Shown: one piece after another, positions 11,319 through 23,549 of the stretch
How positions within the stretch are numbered: position 1 is the stretch's first letter
Layout of the letters: each line of letters begins with the position of its first letter
Assembly (NCBI RefSeq): GCF_001625195.1
Contig: NC_054391.1
Coordinates: 5,095,157 to 5,159,156 of the forward strand
DNA: 64,000 nt
Origin: Drechmeria coniospora
Lineage: Eukaryota > Ascomycota > Sordariomycetes > Hypocreales > Ophiocordycipitaceae
Direction: 5' to 3'
Translations under genes and position numbers: made by a program
The notes under the pieces: generated by a model
The model's input: only the letters and a program-made list of their open reading frames with translations
Database searches by the model: none
What the model was told of the DNA's origin: nothing

Positions 11319-14300
11319 TGTAACGTGGTCTGATAGCAGCATGAATGGCCACAGAGCCTGGTGACCTTCTAATTTCCCCTCGGAAATGAGGCTTCAAGAT
11401 GCGCGGTTCTCGGAGAATGGGGTCGTATAATGTTCATTGGCAGTGGGTTCTGATGATACGCGTGCGGTAGACAGATGGTTGAAGCCTTCTCGACATGCCT
11501 GCTCAATGAAGCCTCGAGGAGCTAACAGCCAGATCCTGTTCATGAATCCAGCAAAAAGCAGTCATATTCATGTCTCTCCGCATGTCGTGCAACTAGCCCA
11601 CATGGTTCGAGAGGGATGGTTGGCCCCTGGCCAAGGCAAAATATATATTCTCCATGCTCGTTGGTTGCATGTATAGGGTAGGCAGTCTTATCCGCAATAG
11701 TGTCTGAACAGGAGGCGAAGGGGCACAGAAGGAGACCAGGACTTTACTACATTCAGGTTCTGCCAGCTAAACGAGGAACTCGAAATTCAGGACATGAGAT
11801 GTTCCATCAGCGAAACGAAACCGCCAACGGCGCTCAAGCCTGGAATGCGGGACCATGACTTGAGGCCGGCTACTGCGTAGTTGGGTCGCAATTATGTCCA
11901 CATTTTGACTACTATTATTACCTGCCCTTCTAAGTCTTGTGAACACCTGCATGCTCGGCGCTAGATTAGCGTCCCGAAATGCTGGATCGCTCGTGGATTG
12001 GTCAGGCTGACTGGATCCATTCGACAACAAGGATGTTTTTCTTTGCTCAGCAGTGTATTATAAGTAAGTAGATAAGTAGTAACACTCTCTTGGTAGGCTG
12101 CAATAGTTTTTGGTGGAAGATCGTACTAGATTTGTGATGGAAGAAAAAGGAATCTGAAAACTGTAAACAATGTTTTAGCTCCCGTACAACGACAGCAGGC
12201 ATCATGAAAGAAGAGGAGAGGGTGGCAGCGGAGCCAAGCTTGCGTATTCCTCCCTCGGAAGAGTGAGAGCTTACGCCCGCACCTAGCCGTTGCCACTTCG
12301 TCCTTCACGAAGGAACCAACGACCTGCTGATTGAGAGTCGGCGAGCCTCGGATCCTGGGCATCGTCATTCGTATGCTTGTTCTCCTACCCTGCCTTCACC
12401 ACTACCACGACGCCTGTTCATCCCTGCAACCTGACGTGGGGCTGCCCATTGGTGCCTCTCCTCTTCCCCTACATGGTATCCTTCGAAGCTTCTCGCGTCA
12501 TTCGGTTGTCTGTAGATTCACGAGAAGTGCGAGATCAATAATGGCGACAAGCAGCGAACCCCCTGTCTAGAGCGGTACACCAGGCTGTAACCTACCTAGA
12601 TGAGTGTCCATAGGACAAAATAATTGGGTGTAGCGTCACCATTGACCGGGTATATGAGACCTCGAACCAGCCAGCTGGGTTTGAAGGTGGCTGACCAGAA
12701 GTCACCAAGCAAAGGAAACGGACAAGTTCAGGGGAACCATCGTCCATCTGTTCCGCCTTTGCTCCAGTCTATCCTGGTCAAGCCAAGGGTGGCATGGTGC
12801 TTATGACTTGCAGCATCGCAAGTACTCAACGAATAGCCATGTAGGTTTATGGCACGAAAGGGGTGTTGTTGGTCTGCATCGTCATCGCTGGCGGTCAAAT
12901 TAGCTGCTGCCGCCGTAGCCGGAATCGAGCAAGCCTTCCACCGTCAGCTGTACCTACCCTTTCCGTGTTCTTTTTGCAACTTTTTCGCAAGTGAAAATTG
13001 CCGGGGTTCGACAGGGAGAGCGGCAGTGGGAACATGGGACAAGATCACAGCTGACGGCCTCTGCGCCACTGGACGGCAGAAAGACGAATCGGCTGCAGGA
13101 CTGAAACGGTTTGTCGAGTCACGAGGGCATGACGACACCGTTAACGAGCCAGACGAAGGCGTTATTGCCTCATTGACTCCGAGCTGTGTTCCAATGGACG
13201 ACAAGCTCTCTTCACCGCCTCTTTTGGAGGTGTCGCCTGCTTACACGTCTTCCATCCACGAGCATGTACCCGTACATTTTGCAGTGCTTGATAATGAAAA
13301 CTTGCCAGCCGGATATCCCGGCCGGTCCAGGCGCCGAATCGATATTAGCTGTAGTTTCGCTTCCTTGGGACTGGCCCAGGTTCGATACCCAACCAACGGA
13401 GGGAACGGACTGGGCCTATGAACTGCTCACCGCCCCGTTTAGCTGATCGAATTCCAAGTGCATCTGCTCGCGTGGTCAGCGAAATAATCTCCAATGCCGC
13501 CATCATGAGCGTATGTGGTATCACAACGGCGTTTTGGTTGTGTTAAATAGTGACGGGGTCGTGGGGATGACAAAATGGCGAGAAAACAAGAGTAGCCAAT
13601 ATTTGGGAGAGAAGAGAGAACTTGTTCACGGTCACACACAAATCGCACAGGTGTGAACGCACACGGGTGTGTCTGTATTCAGTCCAGGATCGATACCGTA
13701 GGATACACCTGCTTTGCGTGAATGCGCATCTGACGACCAATCGACGTAGCGGAGTGGTGACACTGGAGAAGGCAAACGACGACAAGCAGACGAAGGCTGC
13801 CAGTCTACCACGACCACTGTGTGCAAGTATTCGGACGATAGGCGTTGGGTCCTGTTGTCGTTTGCCACGTCCTTAATCAGCGTTTGTGGCGTCGCTCCGG
13901 ATTGCGTCGGCTTTCGAGGTGCTCGCGAGTCGTTCGTCGTCAAATTTGCGACTCCGTATCCGTAGTTTCGTCCAAATGGTGTCACACCTGTTGTATGTTG
14001 GGTCAGATCATTCGCCCCGTGGCATCGTTCCCTCTCGTATCCTGAGCCTTTTCTCGCGCCGTTAGCCGAACAAGGCTGTTCGTTTGCTCCTGCTATAGAT
14101 TGGACCGGGTCTCCAGGGCGGCTGTGGTCATCAAACGGCACCTAATGATCTGCACATGGTAATCGACCGGGGTTGGGCCAGATGCGAGGCATTCGGCAGA
14201 TTGCCTTTGGCTGCGACAAGAAATTTGCTCGACCTGATGTAGTTCGTTTGCTTGAACAAGGGAAATAGCTGCAGGGCCAGGGTGCCGCTGAGAGGCATGG

Positions 14301-15796
14301 CCGCCCTGGCCTTCACCGACTGCAACCACTCTATGTTGCATGCTGCCGAGCCATGGGCTGTGCCCTATCCGTCTTCAGGTGGGTGTCGATTGACACCTTG
14401 CTGGTGGCAGATGAAATGAAAGTGAACAGTCAGTGCGCAGAGGTCACACGGCAACGCCAGGTTTGCTCTGATCCGTCCGTCACAAACAGCTTTTCTGGCG
14501 TCCCTCGAGTGTTGGCCTGGGCCTCTGTTTCCGATACTTCTTCCGGTGCCTCGCAAGCGCAATCGCACACGAGTCGTGACACCCTGGATGGTCCGTCGTC
14601 ACAAGACCGTCGCTTCTCACTCCTCCCTCGGAGGGAAAATGAGACAACAAGTCGTATTCCATGGCGAGGAAAGACCCTGCTCTTGAATTCTGCCCCCCCC
14701 CCCCCCCTCCGACGGTGACACCGTGATATCATTTTGTTTCCTCGTCGTCTTTGTTGTCTCGTCGACGGGGCTCTTCGCGACGGCTGACTTACACGCGGTC
14801 AGCAGCGTTGTAACTCGTTCGCACCCTATTGCTTTGCGTTCCCACTTATCCGTATGCTGCCATGTTGCGACCCAACAGACGAGGCACTGGTGAGCCCTGG
14901 CGCACAACACGCCTCCAGTGCCACCCATCCTCGTCTTTTTTCCTACATCTTCGGATGTCGTGATGGCCTGGTGATTCCGGTGCCCAGACTCCACCCCTTT
15001 TCGAGGTTTGGTTGCCTTGCGCACTTCTCTCGTGGCGTCTTGGAATGATCTTCCTCCCCAAGATCCCCACAACACACCGCAGGCGGCAATAGCACGCAGG
15101 GGTGGGAAGACACGCGAGAGGAGGATCCCCTTTTTCGGGATGAGACATGACCGTGATTGACACGTCAGTATTACCTCCAAGCTCCCTGACACCATAAAGG
15201 GTTCGTCGTGTGCTCCGGCTGCTGGCTTTGTTCCGGCTGCCGGGTCGAGGATCGGCCAACTGCAGCGGCCGCGGAAACCCACAAGCCTCCAAGCAGCCTT
15301 TCCATTCTCTCCTCACCGGCACTCAGTGGGACGTGCCTCAGGCTGCCTTGTCGGGCGTAAATTTTTCCCTATAATTTTGATTTGATTGCGCCTCCGAAAT
15401 TGGAACCTGTTGGCGAGGGCGTCGAGGAGGACGATCCTCGAAAAAGTATAAGAAATCCCCCGAGCACGCCCACCTCTATCTGCCCTTAGTCTTTCTGCGC
15501 TGTCTCCGATGAGAAGGTAGTGGCCTTTTCGCAAGATCCTCGCCGAAGAAGCGGAATGATTCTGTTGTCGGCGCTTCATTAGAACGTGTTTGCCTATCGC
15601 CACTTGTCATCATCGACCTGGACCATCATCGAGCAATTCCCATTGCACCTTCCTCAACTACTCCAACACCTCCTGCCTGCACTATCACGTTCTCGTCGCT
15701 CCCTCAAACAGCGCACAGTCGCTCCTGCAGCTTCTGTTCCTTCCAAAACAGAACACAGAGGTACAAAAGTACAAGAGGTAAAGGGAAGGAACTACC
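11319..15796. other. Gene-poor interval (about 4.5 kb)
   Basis: No supported gene. The longest frames (for example + 12849-13421 and - 14617-15282) lack recognisable domains, splice partners or codon regularity. A homopolymer of 15 C lies at 14693-14707. The last 200 bp (about 15600-15790) are rich in C and T with many CAT/CAC words, as expected for the 5' leader of the oxidase gene, and a TATAAG word lies near 15447. Confidence 0.5.
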
Positions 15797-17290
15797 ATGA
15801 CTTCATACCTCATCATCGGCGCAGGCAACTTCGGTGCCGCCACAGCACTGACTCTGGCCCGACGAGGCGAAGCTTCCAGCATCACCATAGTCGACACGGT
15901 CGATTTCCCCAATCCTCGTTCCGCTTCTCATGACATCAACAAGATTGTGCGTGATGATTATCCTGACAAGTTGTACATGCGCATGCTCGTCGATGCCATG
16001 CCAAAGTGGCGCAACGACAAGCTATACAACACCTACTACCATGAGGTCGGCATGCTGCGAGCGGACACATCAAACTTTGGCCAGGCGAGCATAGCCGCTT
16101 ACAGGGACTTTGGCGTTGCCAACAAGTCCGAGTTCCTCCCGGTGGATGAGGTGCGCAAGCGCTGGAACGGCGCCTTTGCGACGGCCAACTTCGACGGGCT
16201 CGACACCGTCCTCTACAACCCAACCGTCGGCTTTGCCGAGGCCGACAAGGCACTTTCAGCCGTCATCCGAGAGGCTGTCGATCAAGGTGTCGAATATCGT
16301 ATTGGCGTCATGAAGACGCTTACATTTGGCTCGTCTGGGGAGTGTACCGGAATCGTTCTTGAGAACGGCGATGTGCTGCGAGCCGACAAGGTCCTCCTCG
16401 CCACGGGGGCCCGGACAGCGGCCCTCTTGGCGCAGAGCGCGCCAGAAAACCAAGACTTGCATGCCGGTGACAGGGTCCTTGCCACAGGAGCTCTGAGCTT
16501 TTATGCGAAGCTCGTCGGAGAACAACGGAACAAGTTTGCACCAATCCCAGTCCTCAAGAACTGTCTCCCCAACGTGAAAGGTGCGCCCCCCCATGCCTCT
16601 CTGCATGGACATGTCAATTGTTCCAGTCAGTCGTTGACCAATCCTTGCGATTTCAGGTGAGGGCATGTCGATTCTCAAGGATGGAACCATCAAGTTTAAC
16701 TGCGACATGTGCTTCACCAACTATGTCACCTTCCCCCCCACAGGCGAAAGGATGTCCGTGGCGCCAGAAGGAAACGTGTTCAGCAGCTGGACGGGCCCCA
16801 AGTTTTTCCAATTTCTACAGACGCGCGCACGACAGACTATGGACGCTCTGTACGGCAATGAAGTCGAGGACATTGCCATTGAAGCCTATCGGTTGTGCTG
16901 GTACGTTGGCGAGCATGGATTCATTCATATCCAGCCTCCACACCCCAACCTCCTGAAGCCTATATGCACAAAGCCGAGTTGTGTTGTAGGGATTAAAGAA
17001 AAGACGCTTCGTTGCTGACCTTGGATGTCGGCAGGGACGCCTCAACTCCCACGCACGATTTCCTCATCACGCCGCACCCGCACTCCCAAGGTCTCTACGT
17101 GGCCACGGGCGGTTCGTTTCACGGCTGGAAATTCCTACCGGTGATTGGTGACTACATAGTCGACATGATGCAGGGCCGCCTAGACTCGGCTTACACTCAG
17201 CGTTGGGCATGGGACAAGAAAAGCGAGGGCTGTCATTCTGCCAACCCGACGTACCAAATTGTTGGAGACTTGCAGGATTGGATCTCTTGA
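15797..17290 (+). CDS. FAD-dependent amine oxidase (sarcosine/fructosyl-amine/saccharopine oxidase family)
   Basis: Predicted flavoenzyme that oxidises a secondary amine using O2 and releases H2O2. It belongs to the DAO fold family with fungal fructosyl amino acid oxidases, sarcosine oxidase and L-saccharopine oxidase. Exons are 15797-16580, 16657-16900 and 17035-17290; donors are GTGCGC and GTACGT, acceptors TTTCAG and CGGCAG. The product is 427 residues. The Rossmann motif LIIGAGNFGAATA is at residues 5-17, followed by the family signature SASHDINKIVRDDYPD (about 42-57). Cys342 in RLCWDAST matches the cysteine that binds FAD covalently in this family, and the C-terminus holds GLYVATGGSFHGWKFLP. 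All parts look intact. There is no N-terminal signal peptide and the end (LQDWIS) is not a canonical SKL peroxisomal signal. The precise substrate cannot be decided. It is convergent with MET10, 423 bp away. Confidence 0.9.
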
Positions 17291-17713
17291 GCCGCCCCCT
17301 GGAATCAACGGCCACCGAGGTGGCTGCCGGAGCAGCGTCATTTACATTACATGACTTTATGACAACAAATCGAGAAAGAAGAAATCTCCAGTAAATTTCG
17401 CGTTTGAACAAACCTCTTCCGCGAGGTCATCCCCAAAGTGCCGAACTCTAGCCTACTCCGTGCCCTCCTGCCCGGGATATCCCGTTGCCTCTGCACAAAT
17501 CTTGGTGTCACACAGTCTTCCTTTCATACAACGTCTTTCGTATGCCGTGTTCTCCAAGGCCCCTTTTTCAATTGGAAACTTCAGCATCAAGCACAAGGTC
17601 CGCACGTGGTGGCGTAGTTATATACGCAAGCAACTCATATATTGTGGATGCATTCAACGTCCCACGTATCTGGAACAAATGTGACGCACGCAAGATTTTG
17701 CGATCGATGAATT
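17291..17713. other. Convergent intergenic region
   Basis: About 420 bp between the stops of the amine oxidase (+) and MET10 (-). It holds the 3' flanks of both genes. No ORF or repeat stands out. Confidence 0.5.
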
Positions 17714-20700
17714 CTAGTAGACTTCCAAAACGTAACGACCCTCGTCTTTGAGCTTCTCAATTGCTTTCTTGGAGTCGACTTTCCGGCCATTGGCCTTGGC
17801 TTCCTCGGCGATGGCCTCGCGCAACACCTCGGTCACGTCCGGCACGGGCCAGGTCGGACCGCACAGGTAGAAGCTGCCTTCCTCTTCGACGTAGGCCTTG
17901 ACAATTTCGTCGAGGGTTTGACGCATCCGATCCTGTATGTAAATCTTCTGCGGCTGGTCGCGCGAGAAGGCGCTGCCGACGAGCGTCACGACGCCGGCGG
18001 CGAGATAGGCCTCCCACTCCTCACCGTAGAGGTACTCCTCACGCTGGTGCCGTGAGCCAAGGTACAGAAGAATGGATCCAATCTCCTTGCCCTGAGCCTT
18101 CTGCATGGCGCGGTACTGCACGAAAGCGCGGAACGGCGCGAGCCCCGTGCCGAGGCCGGCCATGATGAGCGGCGCCGTGTCCCTCGCCGGAAGCTTCATG
18201 ACCGACGGCTTGACGGAGACGGTGACGGCAGCCCCTGGCTGCAGCCGAGACAGGTAGCGTGTTGCCTGACCGTAGCGGGCGCGCCCCTTGGAGTCGACCC
18301 AGTTGACGACGACAATCATGAGGGCCACCGATGTGGGCGTGACGGCCTGCGCCGACGCGATCGAGTACTCGCGCCGCTTGAGGGGGCTCACAATCTTGAT
18401 GAGCTCGTGGATGTCGGGTCTCGCGGATGGGAACTCGTCCAAGACGTCGACGTAGGTTGCCATGTCGACCTCGGTGAGCCTTTTCAGATCCGCGGCACCC
18501 ACGGCGCTGCCTAGGGCCACGAGCTTCTTCCTCTCCGTCGGGTCGGTGGCGTGCTCGGCCAAGGCTTCGTAAAACTTCTTTGGCGGCTTGCCAAGTATGT
18601 CGACGTTTTGGACCAGGGCCTGGTAAACGGTTCGCACCTCGACGGCGTTGACGTCGTCGCGCGCGGGTACCTGGATGAGGTCGTCGGCGTTAAGCCCGTA
18701 CGACTTGACAAAGTCGTCGATCTGATCCTCGTCGTTGTCGGCATGAATTCCTAGGGCCTCGCCGATCTTGTACGTGAGGCCGGAATCGCCGAGGTCAAAC
18801 TCTATGTGGAAGATGTGGCGGTCGTAATCCTCAGGCGTCAGCCGACGGTTCTCCTTGACGCGGATCGTCGCCGTCTTCACCGTGAGGTCGGGACGCAGGC
18901 CGGTTCGCATCCCGTACGCCTCCTTGAATACGACGCCCTTGGCGGCCGCGTGCGAATCTCGCTTGTCCGAGGCCACCTCGCCCTCTTCCTTTTGGAAGGC
19001 GACGAAGCTGTTCGGCTGTAGTGACGTGGGCAGCTGGGGCACATCGTGATCGAGTGCAGCTTCAGCCCACTCTGCGGGCACCTCGAGCTTGCTCAGGCAC
19101 TGGCCGACGGCACCGACACACTCGTCCAGAGGAGGTAGGTCACCTTCGACGAGGAAGAGCTTGCCAAAGTCCTCGACCGTCAGCTGCGGGCGAGCAAGGT
19201 GGAGAAAGGACAACTCCAGCAGAAGCTTCGTTGACCGGGGGTCCTTGTCAAAGGCTGGCGAGAGACCAGGGTCCAAGGCAAACAAGGCGATGTCCTTCTT
19301 CCGAAGGCTCTTTCGGAATGCCGCGGGAAGCCTCGCGTCCGCATCGGCGGGCTTGAAGTTTGGCAACTTCAGGATCACCTTACCGCCATCAACGACGCTG
19401 TTCAAAGCATCGACCTCGGTGAGAAGCTTCTCATCGCCAATGACCGCGACGTTGGCCTCGACAACATCGTACGGGGCCTCGAGCGACATCCTGGACGCTC
19501 GCACGTCGGTTCGCACAACACCGCCTAGAGTGAGATTGTCAAAGGTGGTGTGCACATAGACGTTGGCGCTAGAATCCTTGGACAGAACACGGCCGATGGT
19601 GGCAGGGGAGCCGACAGTGGCTGCATCGTCGACGTCCCAGAAAGTATACTGCAGGGCGTCGACGAGCGACGGCAGCGTCCTCGGCTCGCCATCGTTGCGA
19701 AAGATTCTGTGAAGAGTGTCGACCAAGCCTTGCGGGTTCAAGTTCTGGTCGGGCGAGTACTTTATGTCGAGAACATGAGGTTCATGCTCGAAGCGGCGGG
19801 AGAAGGTGACGGCAGACAAAACGTCCCCGTACAAGGCGGACCGGGCGGCCTCGTCATCGTTGGCGACTTCGGCATGGACCTGGCCCAGGACGGCAATGGT
19901 ACGAGTGGAGGCGGGAAGGGCGTCGAGGAAGGCCTCATCGACAAAGGGACGATAGACTCGGACGTTGACGACGCCAACCCGGGCGCCACTGGCGGCGATC
20001 TTGTTCACCGTCTGCTTGGCCACTTGGGTCTCGACACTGCCGAAGGCGACCAAGACGACGTCGGGGCTCTCGTGGCCGTGGTACTCGAAGGGTTCGTAGA
20101 CTGTACCGAGCTCATCGTTGAAGAGGCTGAGAAGCTGCATGAGCTTGCCGGCCGGGTCCAGGCGCCTGTTCAGCTTGCCGGCCTCGGCAGACAGGGTGGC
20201 GTACAAGTCGGCGACGGCAGACTCGCTCAGGGCGTCGACAACGCGCAACGTCTCCCTGCCGACGCGAAGGCCGTCGTACAGATGCAGGGTCGGGACGACG
20301 GTGGCGAGGAGGGTGGAGAAGAGAGACATGTGCTGGGCCTCGTAGGCCGACAAGCTGGTGACGAGTCCAAGGCCAAGGTCGTCTGCCACTCGCAGGGCAG
20401 CATCGTAGTTGGTCACCAGGCCGTCCTTGGCAGAATAGTCAACGGCAGCAACGTGGGCGACGAAGGGGCTCGAGAGTGCGTAGAGCAGAGAGAGCTGGTC
20501 CAGGGTTCCACGCAGCTGCTGCAGGCAGCCCGAGGGAGCTAGCAGGGTCTGGGGGATATGCCTCTTGGAGACGTCAAAGTCGGGGGAGAAAATGTAGCCT
20601 AGGGCGAGCGCGCCGGCACCCGTTCGGGCCTGCAGCGGAAGCACCGAGGGCACGTATCCGTGCACGTTTTTTTCACCTTCAGCGGCCCATTGGCTGGCGG

Positions 20701-20920
20701 CAATGTCGAGATCAAAAGTCTCGGGGGAGTACGAGTAGATTTTGTCCGAGAGCTTGTAGGCAATCTGCTGAACGAGGAGCTGGGCCGTCACGTACGCAGG
20801 ACCGGCGATGGAGGCGAGCGGGACGGGCTGGCCAAAGGGCAGCGTCGAAGAGAGGTGGTGGAACTTGGAGCCATCGGCCTCGGGCTTATAGTCGCTCGAC
20901 GTCGTTGCCTGCGGTGCCAT
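17714..20920 (-). CDS. MET10: Sulfite reductase (NADPH) flavoprotein alpha component
   Basis: Flavoprotein subunit of assimilatory sulfite reductase. It passes electrons from NADPH via FAD to the siroheme beta subunit, which reduces sulfite to sulfide in the cytosol for cysteine and methionine synthesis. It is one uninterrupted exon of 1068 residues, a normal length for fungal MET10. The N-terminal half is a pyruvate-ferredoxin-oxidoreductase-like region (VTNYDAALRVADDLGLGLVT; VVLVAFGSVETQVAKQTVNK). The FAD-binding reductase domain starts near residue 660 (VVFKEAYGMRTGLRPDLTVK), with FAD motif RREYSIASAQ near 850. NADPH-binding segments are GLGTGLAPFRAF near 923 and FYLCGPTWPVPDVTEVL. The chain ends GRYVLEVY, with the terminal aromatic residue typical of this fold. 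MAPQATTSS at 20920 is the chosen start. The frame stays open upstream to 21382, but that part looks like leader. Confidence 0.95.
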   Translation of the reverse strand: MAPQATTSSDYKPEADGSKFHHLSSTLPFGQPVPLASIAGPAYVTAQLLVQQIAYKLSDKIYSYSPETFDLDIAASQWAAEGEKNVHGYVPSVLPLQARTGAGALALGYIFSPDFDVSKRHIPQTLLAPSGCLQQLRGTLDQLSLLYALSSPFVAHVAAVDYSAKDGLVTNYDAALRVADDLGLGLVTSLSAYEAQHMSLFSTLLATVVPTLHLYDGLRVGRETLRVVDALSESAVADLYATLSAEAGKLNRRLDPAGKLMQLLSLFNDELGTVYEPFEYHGHESPDVVLVAFGSVETQVAKQTVNKIAASGARVGVVNVRVYRPFVDEAFLDALPASTRTIAVLGQVHAEVANDDEAARSALYGDVLSAVTFSRRFEHEPHVLDIKYSPDQNLNPQGLVDTLHRIFRNDGEPRTLPSLVDALQYTFWDVDDAATVGSPATIGRVLSKDSSANVYVHTTFDNLTLGGVVRTDVRASRMSLEAPYDVVEANVAVIGDEKLLTEVDALNSVVDGGKVILKLPNFKPADADARLPAAFRKSLRKKDIALFALDPGLSPAFDKDPRSTKLLLELSFLHLARPQLTVEDFGKLFLVEGDLPPLDECVGAVGQCLSKLEVPAEWAEAALDHDVPQLPTSLQPNSFVAFQKEEGEVASDKRDSHAAAKGVVFKEAYGMRTGLRPDLTVKTATIRVKENRRLTPEDYDRHIFHIEFDLGDSGLTYKIGEALGIHADNDEDQIDDFVKSYGLNADDLIQVPARDDVNAVEVRTVYQALVQNVDILGKPPKKFYEALAEHATDPTERKKLVALGSAVGAADLKRLTEVDMATYVDVLDEFPSARPDIHELIKIVSPLKRREYSIASAQAVTPTSVALMIVVVNWVDSKGRARYGQATRYLSRLQPGAAVTVSVKPSVMKLPARDTAPLIMAGLGTGLAPFRAFVQYRAMQKAQGKEIGSILLYLGSRHQREEYLYGEEWEAYLAAGVVTLVGSAFSRDQPQKIYIQDRMRQTLDEIVKAYVEEEGSFYLCGPTWPVPDVTEVLREAIAEEAKANGRKVDSKKAIEKLKDEGRYVLEVY

Positions 20921-23549
20921 CTTGGGCGTGGCTAAGTATCGAGCGATGGAAGGGGAGCGGTAGAAAGATGAGGTGTAGAGGGCCGAACCGCACCGGCAGC
21001 GACGGACTGTGGAAGCAGGCCAGGCGAGCGAAAAGCCGGGGACGGAACGTTGATGCGGCGAGTCACGATGATTGGGAATAAAGAAGGAATCAGGGTGGGA
21101 GGAAAGGACGAGGTTGGACGAGGATGGTGCAGGGCAAGAGGGATTCCAGATGGCAGGCGAGGTGGACGACGGAGGAAGGAGGGAGGAAGGGAGGAAGGGT
21201 TTCCAACGGCGCCATCTCGGCCCTCTTTTGTCCCATGTCAAGCAGTCCCAAATTGGAAGCAGTCCCTTCCCTTGAACACGCAATGGACAGTACGGGAAAG
21301 CGTACCGGGCCGCACAACGACTCGTAAGCGCGCATCGTTCCTGCCAAACTGTGGGTTGATGATTTGATAAAGAATCACGCAATTGTCTAAGGTTGAAAAC
21401 GGTTTAGCGGCTATGATGCAAGATGTGATCCACCCCGACTTGCGGGAAGCCCCACTATTCCCGACTTCCGTCCCCAGATGCTGGTGGAGGCGAACCGATG
21501 GGCCGGCAAGGAACCCCTTCCCTCGAGCGCGTGCCTATGCGAAACGGGCACGGAGCTCTTGCGTTACAAATACATGTATAGAGAGGCTTGTGCCTAAAGA
21601 GGGTTCTTTTATTTTTTCACGGCATGATAACGCAACGCTGCCGAGTAGATATAGCCATGTTGGTGTGGAAGGCATCGCACCGAAGCGGACGGGGATGCCA
21701 GATCTGTCAACAGCGCGGGCGCTGATTGGCTCAACTCGGCTGTCATTGCAACGCTACAAAGCATCGTACATGCACGTGCACGAGCACTGTCGAGTTTGGA
21801 GATGAAATGTGAGGTGCGAATATTTTCTAACCGGGCCGCAGAGACTCGATGGACGGCGATCCGGCACTTGCACATGAAAGCGGGCCCATGCGGGGCTCGA
21901 CCTGCCTGCCGTTCGCCGAGGCGACGTCGCGTCTCTCGTCGCGGCATAGGCAGCTTCACCACGAAGGAGCAGTGGCAGCCCGCTGCGCAGCAGAGTAGCA
22001 CAGGCATCGTCGCGGGGTGTCGACGTAGCGTCTCTAGACAGACGGGATAAGCAGTTTCGCCATGTAGCAGCAGCGACCGCCTACGGCACGGCACAGTCGT
22101 ACATGTCCGGTCACGAGGTGTACCACGTGATAGAACAGGCTTACTTGCGACTACGACGACGACGACGACAACGACCATTGCCAACACACAACCATGGCTC
22201 CTCCACCCTTGTTGCGTGACACGCATGTACACTTCTACCGCTACCTGAGCATGCAAGTAGGTGCAAGTACATGTACATGAATAGTGTGGTACGCAAGGAT
22301 CGAAAGGGCAGCCAGCTCGCGCACGAGATGAGCCAATGGATCCTATGGTTTCGACAACGAAAGCGAGTCACGTGGCGGTCGAGACAGCAGTGCTCCGTAC
22401 GGTGCGACGAGAAGGTGGACATGCCGCAATTCGGGTGACACACACCGTCGGACGCCGCGCTTTCCTCTCATTTCCACTGCTCATTGTGGCAGCACAAATA
22501 TCTCAGACTCGCAGCATGCATCGTCGCACGCGAGCACCCATGACAAATGAAGTATAGAGTTTCCCGTGCTCGGTACGCGTCCACGTACCTTGTGTACTCG
22601 CTGTACACGGTACTCGTGCGAGCACAAAATTGACGAGAGCCGCCACCGACCTTGGCGGTCGCCGCAGGTACCTGGTACCTGGCAACAGCTAAAGACCACT
22701 GGTATGCGGACGTGGCAAACAGGAGCAGGCTACGCCTTAATAATTGCATGTACTCCTTAATCGAATACCCAATAATGACCGGACGGATGCAGGCCGCACA
22801 AACCACGCACCGCCTCCCCCTCCTCACGACTTCAGCTCGCCTGCACACAACGGCCACGGTACCCTTGAGTGATGGCCGACGGCTGCTGGATTTCGTGTCC
22901 GATTGGGGCATCCTACAGATCACATACTCGTCACCGCTACCCGATGACGGCCGGAGCATGGTACCCGGGGCCTTGGCGCGACGCCTGTCCTCCTGGACGA
23001 CGCGAAACGGTCCCTCCCTACGTTCCCTCCCTGACCGGTGAAGGGGAAGGGGAAGGTTTGCGACATTTGTGCGGGAAAGGAAGATGACGTGTGGTTACTT
23101 TGCATGCTAGCTCCGAGGAGGAGGATGAGGTAGGAACGTTCAAGAACACTCGAGCTCCTTTTTCGTCATCAGCCGTGCTCGAGTTCTCTCCTCGGGCTTT
23201 CGTCGAACTCAGGCTCCGACTCCATCCCCTCCCCTCGGTATAAAAGACAGAACGCAGCCAGAAGCGGATCTCGCGTCACGTCAAACTCGTTTCCTCTTCT
23301 ACAACGTTTCCTCTTCTACGACGGGCCTCATCGTCCTCTCTCCACGTCCTGCCGCCTCCGCTCGCATCCCATACTCAACTCTCCTCTCTCCGTGCGTGCT
23401 CTACCGTGCCGTGCTCCGATACGACCTGGGACGACACTCGATCGTGCTCGCCTGCGCTCGACTGTGCCGTGCTCTACCGTGCCGTGCTCTACTGTGCGTG
23501 TACGCCAACGGAGGGGAAGCATCGTGCAACGGCGTACGATACCACCACC
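20921..23549. promoter_or_regulatory. Divergent promoter region between MET10 and the P-type ATPase
   Basis: About 2.6 kb between two divergently transcribed genes. No supported ORF. The ATPase side has a clear TATA box and a C/T-rich leader with repeated CCGTGCCGTGCTC words (23403-23500). I could not identify a convincing CYS3-type or copper-regulator site by eye. Short GTACATG/GTACCTG words are scattered but not dense. Confidence 0.5.
23239..23245 (+). promoter_or_regulatory. TATA box of the P-type ATPase gene
   Basis: TATAAAA inside CGGTATAAAAGAC, 311 bp upstream of the ATPase start codon, followed by a long C/T-rich leader. It is the only strong TATA match I noticed in this promoter. Confidence 0.5.

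Noticed and set aside
11767..12030. An 87-codon minus strand frame ending LERRWRFRFADGTSHVLNFEF
   Set aside because: The end looks protein-like, but I recognise no family and found no neighbouring exon.
13379..13392. GGTTCGATACCC, resembling a tRNA B box
   Set aside because: No matching A box, anticodon arm or acceptor stem could be built around it.
12849..13421. A 190-codon + strand frame in the gap before the amine oxidase
   Set aside because: No recognisable domain, no splice partners and no support beyond being open; too weak to call.
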